Origin: Karalla daura
Lineage: Eukaryota > Chordata > Actinopteri > Chaetodontiformes > Leiognathidae
NCBI GenBank assembly: GCA_029224185.1
Contig: CM055198.1
Location: 20,976,419-21,040,418, forward strand
Reading direction: 5' to 3'
DNA: 64,000 nt
In this document: one piece after another, positions 59,122 through 64,000 of the stretch
Layout of the letters: every line of letters starts with the position of its first letter
How positions within the stretch are numbered: the stretch's first letter is position 1
The notes under the pieces: model-generated
Seen by the model: only the letters and a program-made list of their open reading frames with translations
What the model was told of the DNA's origin: nothing
Database searches by the model: none
Translations under genes and position numbers: made by a program

Positions 59122-60962
59122 CTAAACACCAGGCAGAAGGTTCAATGCCCAATGTCAGGCAAGGAGAGGCGATGCTCAGCTCCGTTACGTGCATGTAATA
59201 ATGCAACGAAACTGTTTGCTTCGTTATTGTTTGCATCTCAGAAACGAGGGACTTTGTAACTCCAGATCTGTTTCGGCCCTCGCCAATTAAAAAGATAAAA
59301 GGTCTGCCCTCTGATTCAGAGTCTCGTAATGTAAGTAAATGGAGCAACATTTCCACTCTGAGAGTTTTTTCTTTTAAAGGAAAGCGTCTGGCGAATGTCT
59401 CGGAGCGCCACAGAGCAGTCAATATTTACACAGCGCTCTCAACGCTCTGGTCGGGCAGCCGTCTGTTTTTCAGTCACTCTTCAAACCTGCGGACGTTTCC
59501 CTGGACCGGAGCGCTCCACCGCGGCTCGACCGGCCCAAATAGCCCATCACTCTCGATTGTTTTTCCCCGCAAGAACAAAGTGCAACATTTCTGCGTTATG
59601 TCCAGCTTGTTATTGAGATGCGTGCCTGCACGGCCCTCAAACATGGCACCGCGTCCCGGGGAGCGAGGAACATTTACACTTGTTTGCGAGTTTGTTAATT
59701 CAGCTGTAAAGATGTTTGATGGCACAGTCCCGGATGAGTGCATCCAGACATGTGAGCAGCATCCATCACCGGCATAGAGCAGCTCAACGACTTTCCAAGA
59801 TGTCTCCTGGAAAGTCTTCTGTTTACTGGATGACTTCTACAGAAATGTCTCTTTTTCGTGTCAAAGTGCTGCGGTACGACGTCTCCACCGGCACCCCGGG
59901 CTGGTTTCCGATGTGAGATCCGGTGAAGATCTAGTCTGAGGGATGTGGCTTCGCTCTGACCCCGGCGTTAGAATCACAGACAGTCAGCGGTCTGGGGCGT
60001 TTGAGCTGCGGCGGAAAGCTGAGCTGAGACGGGGAAAGTTCAAAAGCTCCGTAACTGCAGGGTCATCTCCTCACGCTGCCTCGCTGTTGGTGGTTTCACT
60101 GGTGAAAGTGTCGAAAGGGAAACAGAAAACTACAGAGAGAAAGAGAGAGAGAGAGAGAGAGGTTGGTTAGATCCGGATGAATCTGTCAGTGTGACAGGAG
60201 TGGGAACGAGTCTGTGAATGAATCGTGAGGATGAATGAAAAGCACCCCGACAAACCTCTTCCTCAACACGGATCGATCCAGCGTCGGACTTTATGGAGAA
60301 CTCAATCCGACGTTTCCCGACCTCTTTGACATCCGGCACTAGCTCATCGAGGTCTGGTCGAGGCCTCGGCCTTACTCAAACCCACCTGAGACAAATGACA
60401 GAGCGACTGGGTGCTATAGAAATCCTCGAGTCGCAGACATTCATAATCCTCATGTCAAGCATCAGAACTCAGTCACGGTCATATTCCCTGCCAGAGGCCA
60501 TGGCTGACAATCCCTGGGAAAAGTGTGTGCACAGATGTGTAGCTGTGGGTGTGTGTGTGTGTGCACACTCCAGCATGTGTCTTTTATCTCCTCCTTTTCA
60601 TTCCTGGTAAAATGTTACCCTGTGTTTGCATAGATATGAGTCTTCAACGTTTGGTTACAGTGGTACATGTTCTCGCTACATACTGGTCCGTCCTGGTGGA
60701 AAAGTGTGGTACAGGCTGAAGTAATACTACAAGAATCCAAAAGAAATATTTTTCACTCCAAGCCTCTACCACTGTAAAACATGCAGCTCCCAGCAGTTGG
60801 GCGGGATTCAATGCATTTCAGAGCAGTTGTTTCTTGCTGCAACAAGCAGCTGTTTTCAATGGAAAAAAGCTTTTAAGGAAAACACACAAACAAGTGGATG
60901 CAACCTGCTCGGCAGAAAGCAGCAGACGGGCAGCAGAAAGCAACCAGCTGGCGAACAGAGAG

Positions 60963-61013
<51 letters not shown>

Positions 61014-62357
61014 GCAGAGATCGATGGAGACCAAACCAGAGCGAGAAGGCAGCAGTGGATGCACACAGAGCTGAGATTTGAATGTGTGTTTTATAATGAT
61101 ATAACATGTCTTGTTGAGAGAAGATGAATCTAGAAGGCGGTTTGTGAAGTGAAGAGCAAAACCCGAAGGAAACTCTACTTTGAAGGAAAGTAGAAAACAG
61201 CACGAAGTGGTAATATTCAGAAGTACTGGGACATTACGTGACTGGACTGATTTCTTGTAGTTTTATTGAAGTGAACCAAGCACTTTCTCCTCAGTGACAT
61301 TCAGGCAGCTTCTTCTCCCCGAGCACTGAGTTCAACACATGCAAAGTGCTGCAGTCATGCAAATACGTTCAGGTACTGCGAACCGAGTCTTTTCATCTGC
61401 TGCGTGGCTGTTCTGCTGCCTCCGCGTTTCTTTGTCTAATGGGGCCACGCAAAGTGAAATTCACTTCGAAAGTTTCCGTACAATTGAAATGAGACACACA
61501 CACACACACAAAAAAAAAAGAAGTATTGAGTCATTTTGTTTCCCGGGGCCTCGACCAGTTACGTTAACGTAATCCTATAGGTTGTTTTTGAAGTGGAACC
61601 TAAGTCTTGCCAACATCTCGCGCTTCTGAAATGTGATAATCCTGCTAACAAGATCACAAGAAGCAGTAAAGTCTGAGTTTTTTAGGAGGAAATATGCTTG
61701 TTTTAGACCTTTATAACTGGAGAAATCCAGTGTCTGTACTCAAAAGGGCTAAGAACCATTAAGCAGTTAGCTTAGCTTAGCTTAGCACAACAAATGGCTC
61801 TTTTACAAGGGGTTTTTGGACCTTTAAACTGCAAATGTTAGCAACATGATGTGTTGCCCAGAACGTGCAGCCTTTGCGGGTTGAGTTCGGGCAGCGTGCG
61901 TGGCGATTGGTCGGGGTCGGGGTAAGAAAATTAGAGCGAGCCTGTAAGAGAGGATGTACGGAGGGTTATCCATTCGCCATAGTGGGCTTGGAGCCGGATT
62001 GTCTCCTGGTCTCGCACACTCACTTCCCAGAGCCTGCAGACCGCTCAGAGCTAAGCAATAGTCCGGCACATAACCCCCATAAAATGGCAAATTCCCCCTC
62101 TATCCATCGGTCTTGTTGAGCAAATTAGATACAACGTGTATTAGAGAATACATGGATTACATGGAGGCAGGCGAGATCCTAAACCCGGGTTTCAATTCAA
62201 GGGTATCTTAAAATGAAGACTAATTATAGTTGTCACACCGGTGCTGTTTGCTCTGAAGTGTGGTGATGTATAATTAGCGTAAAATGGAAGTACCCCAGAA
62301 CTGCTCTCCAATACAGCAGGTTATAGTTAATCTCCACTGCTGTGAATAATCAGAGAC

Positions 62358-62420
<63 letters not shown>

Positions 62421-63703
62421 GTTGTAACCTGTGCATTCCTGCTGTGTGGGAGCGAAACAGGGGAAAGCCAGCGAAGGGGAAACGAAAGGAGAGGGACCAT
62501 AGTTGGAGCTTTCTTTCCTCCCCAGAGTCTCTCTTTCACTCGCTCTCCTCTCATCATCGGTGCTCTCGTTCTCTTTTGTCCCCTAATTGACTCTCCTACG
62601 CAGCTTTGCATACCTGCGTGTACGCTGATACTGTTGTGCATTGTTTGTACGTATAAACCTGCAGGCTTGTGCACAGACTCACACACACATACGTAGACGT
62701 ACACATTCTTGTTTTCTCCTTATTGCGCTTCCTCTCTGCGGACACACCCAAAAACACACACAAAGAAGGTTAATTCCATCAGGATCTGGAGCTGGTGTTT
62801 TTTTTAGAGATAAGTTGATATCTCTGGGGGAAACGTCTCAGGGGAAGTGCGTTTTAATGATTCCATTTGTGTGCAAATTGGATTGAGAGGCAGGAGTCTC
62901 TTTATTAGGAGAGAAAAGGCGCATTTACATGATCGCTGTGAAATTACAGTCCACGCACATCATTGTCTGTCGGTGAATAGAAGCCGGCGGGATGTAGTCC
63001 GTTAAGTGGACACGCAGGCGTGATCGCTGCAGATAGTTGACTTCTCTCTCTCTGCCATCGATCTTCCTCCTCTCGTCATATCTCCTCATCCTCCTTTCTC
63101 AGGACCTCTCTCTCACACACACACACACACACACCCTCTGGCGGTATCTGTCGTTCACATCACAGACCTGCTGCTCTCCCTGCAGAGACGCTCAGCCTCA
63201 TGTAGATCACACACAGCAGTCACAACACAGCTGTCACAGAGAAATACCCAGAAACGAGCTCCACACATGACTCCTGCATTTGTTGGTTCTCTGCTTCTCC
63301 TTTTTTTTCCTTTTCTATGGGTGTGTTTGTTCATCAGGGTCTCTGAGAACACACCAACCCCTCCCTGACTTCTATTTTCTCACTCATAATAACGCTCCTA
63401 TCTGAAAGAGCAGTCGTGGCCAGACAAGGTAATTTCCTGCGGAAGTCAGAGAGGGATTGGGGGTGTCGGGGGTGGGGGTGGGAGAATGTCATCTGGGTTT
63501 GCGATGGCGTGTATTTGAGGGAGGGGCGGGAGGGAGGAGGTGGCAGGAAGAGTCAAGATTAATGAGCTAAAGGGTAAAGTTGATGTAAGCACGGAGAGGA
63601 GCGGAGGAGTGACGAAGAAGAAGAAGGAAGTGAGAGTGGGGAGGAAGGGAGGGGCGGGAGGGTGATCTCAGCTCGGAGCACAGGTGTTTAGGGTGGAGGC
63701 TCA

Positions 63704-63743
<40 letters not shown>

Positions 63744-64000
63744 ATAACGGCCTGCTCACTCACTCTGCTGGAGGACAGGATGGAGATGAGGTGGGGCCAC
63801 ACGCAGGATGAGGGCGCGTCATGTCAAGAGGCCTCCGTTGTCCCACAGTGTTTGAAGTAGCCGCATAGTTCAGTTTAAGGCAATTAACCCGGCGGGAATG
63901 TGGCTGGACAGGCAGACAGGCAGACAGACAGACAGACGGAGGGAGGGAGGGAGGGAGGGAGAGAGACAGGGGTCAGGGATGCACAGAGGCACAGACAGAC

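Noticed and set aside
61768..61790. TTAGC tandem run (tagcttagcttagcttagc)
   Set aside because: Short simple repeat common in fish DNA; no sign of function.

Overview
This is nuclear DNA from a teleost fish, most likely a percomorph. The genes are vertebrate-type, with many short exons and GT-AG introns. Introns are compact and very rich in CA, CT and GA microsatellites. About fifteen decayed copies of one tRNA-SINE-like interspersed repeat are scattered through the window. There are no operons, phage or bacterial features. All gene names come from recognising translated exons by eye; no database search was run.

Layout. 91-879 (+): last three exons of srprb (SRP receptor beta). 2711-5070 (-): wdr53, convergent with srprb. 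7253-9881 (+): a neu3-type ganglioside sialidase. 10982-15523 (+): a latexin-family gene, lxn. 11557-21366 (-): the complete 18-exon gfm1 (mitochondrial elongation factor G1). The lxn exons interleave with the 3' end of gfm1 on the opposite strand. 24811-37437 (+): itpkc (inositol-trisphosphate 3-kinase C), 7 coding exons, with a probable second first exon at 30644-30823. 39566-42666 (-): actmap (C19orf54, actin maturation protease). 43649-45015 (+): snrpa (U1A), divergent from actmap across a short shared promoter. 51586-56286 (+, continuing out of the window): first two coding exons of a Jagged ligand, best matched to jag2.

The itpkc-actmap-snrpa block has the order seen on human 19q13.2. 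The wdr53, srprb and gfm1/lxn genes are on chromosome 3q in human. A change of ancestral neighbourhood therefore lies between gfm1 and itpkc (21367-24810). The genes do not form one pathway.

The most interesting signals are regulatory. The snrpa 3' UTR carries two AUUGYAC boxes just upstream of an AUUAAA signal, which matches the U1A autoregulatory polyadenylation inhibition element. itpkc has a second GC-rich first exon encoding a Cys-rich hydrophobic segment and ending in a phase-compatible splice donor, while its main start fits an N-myristoylation motif. Several introns have tandem repeats placed exactly at splice sites: a 230-bp pyrimidine pentamer array at a gfm1 acceptor, CA repeats at a gfm1 donor, and eight perfect decoy acceptors in a 190-bp itpkc intron. 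I found no evidence of a wholly new multi-gene system.
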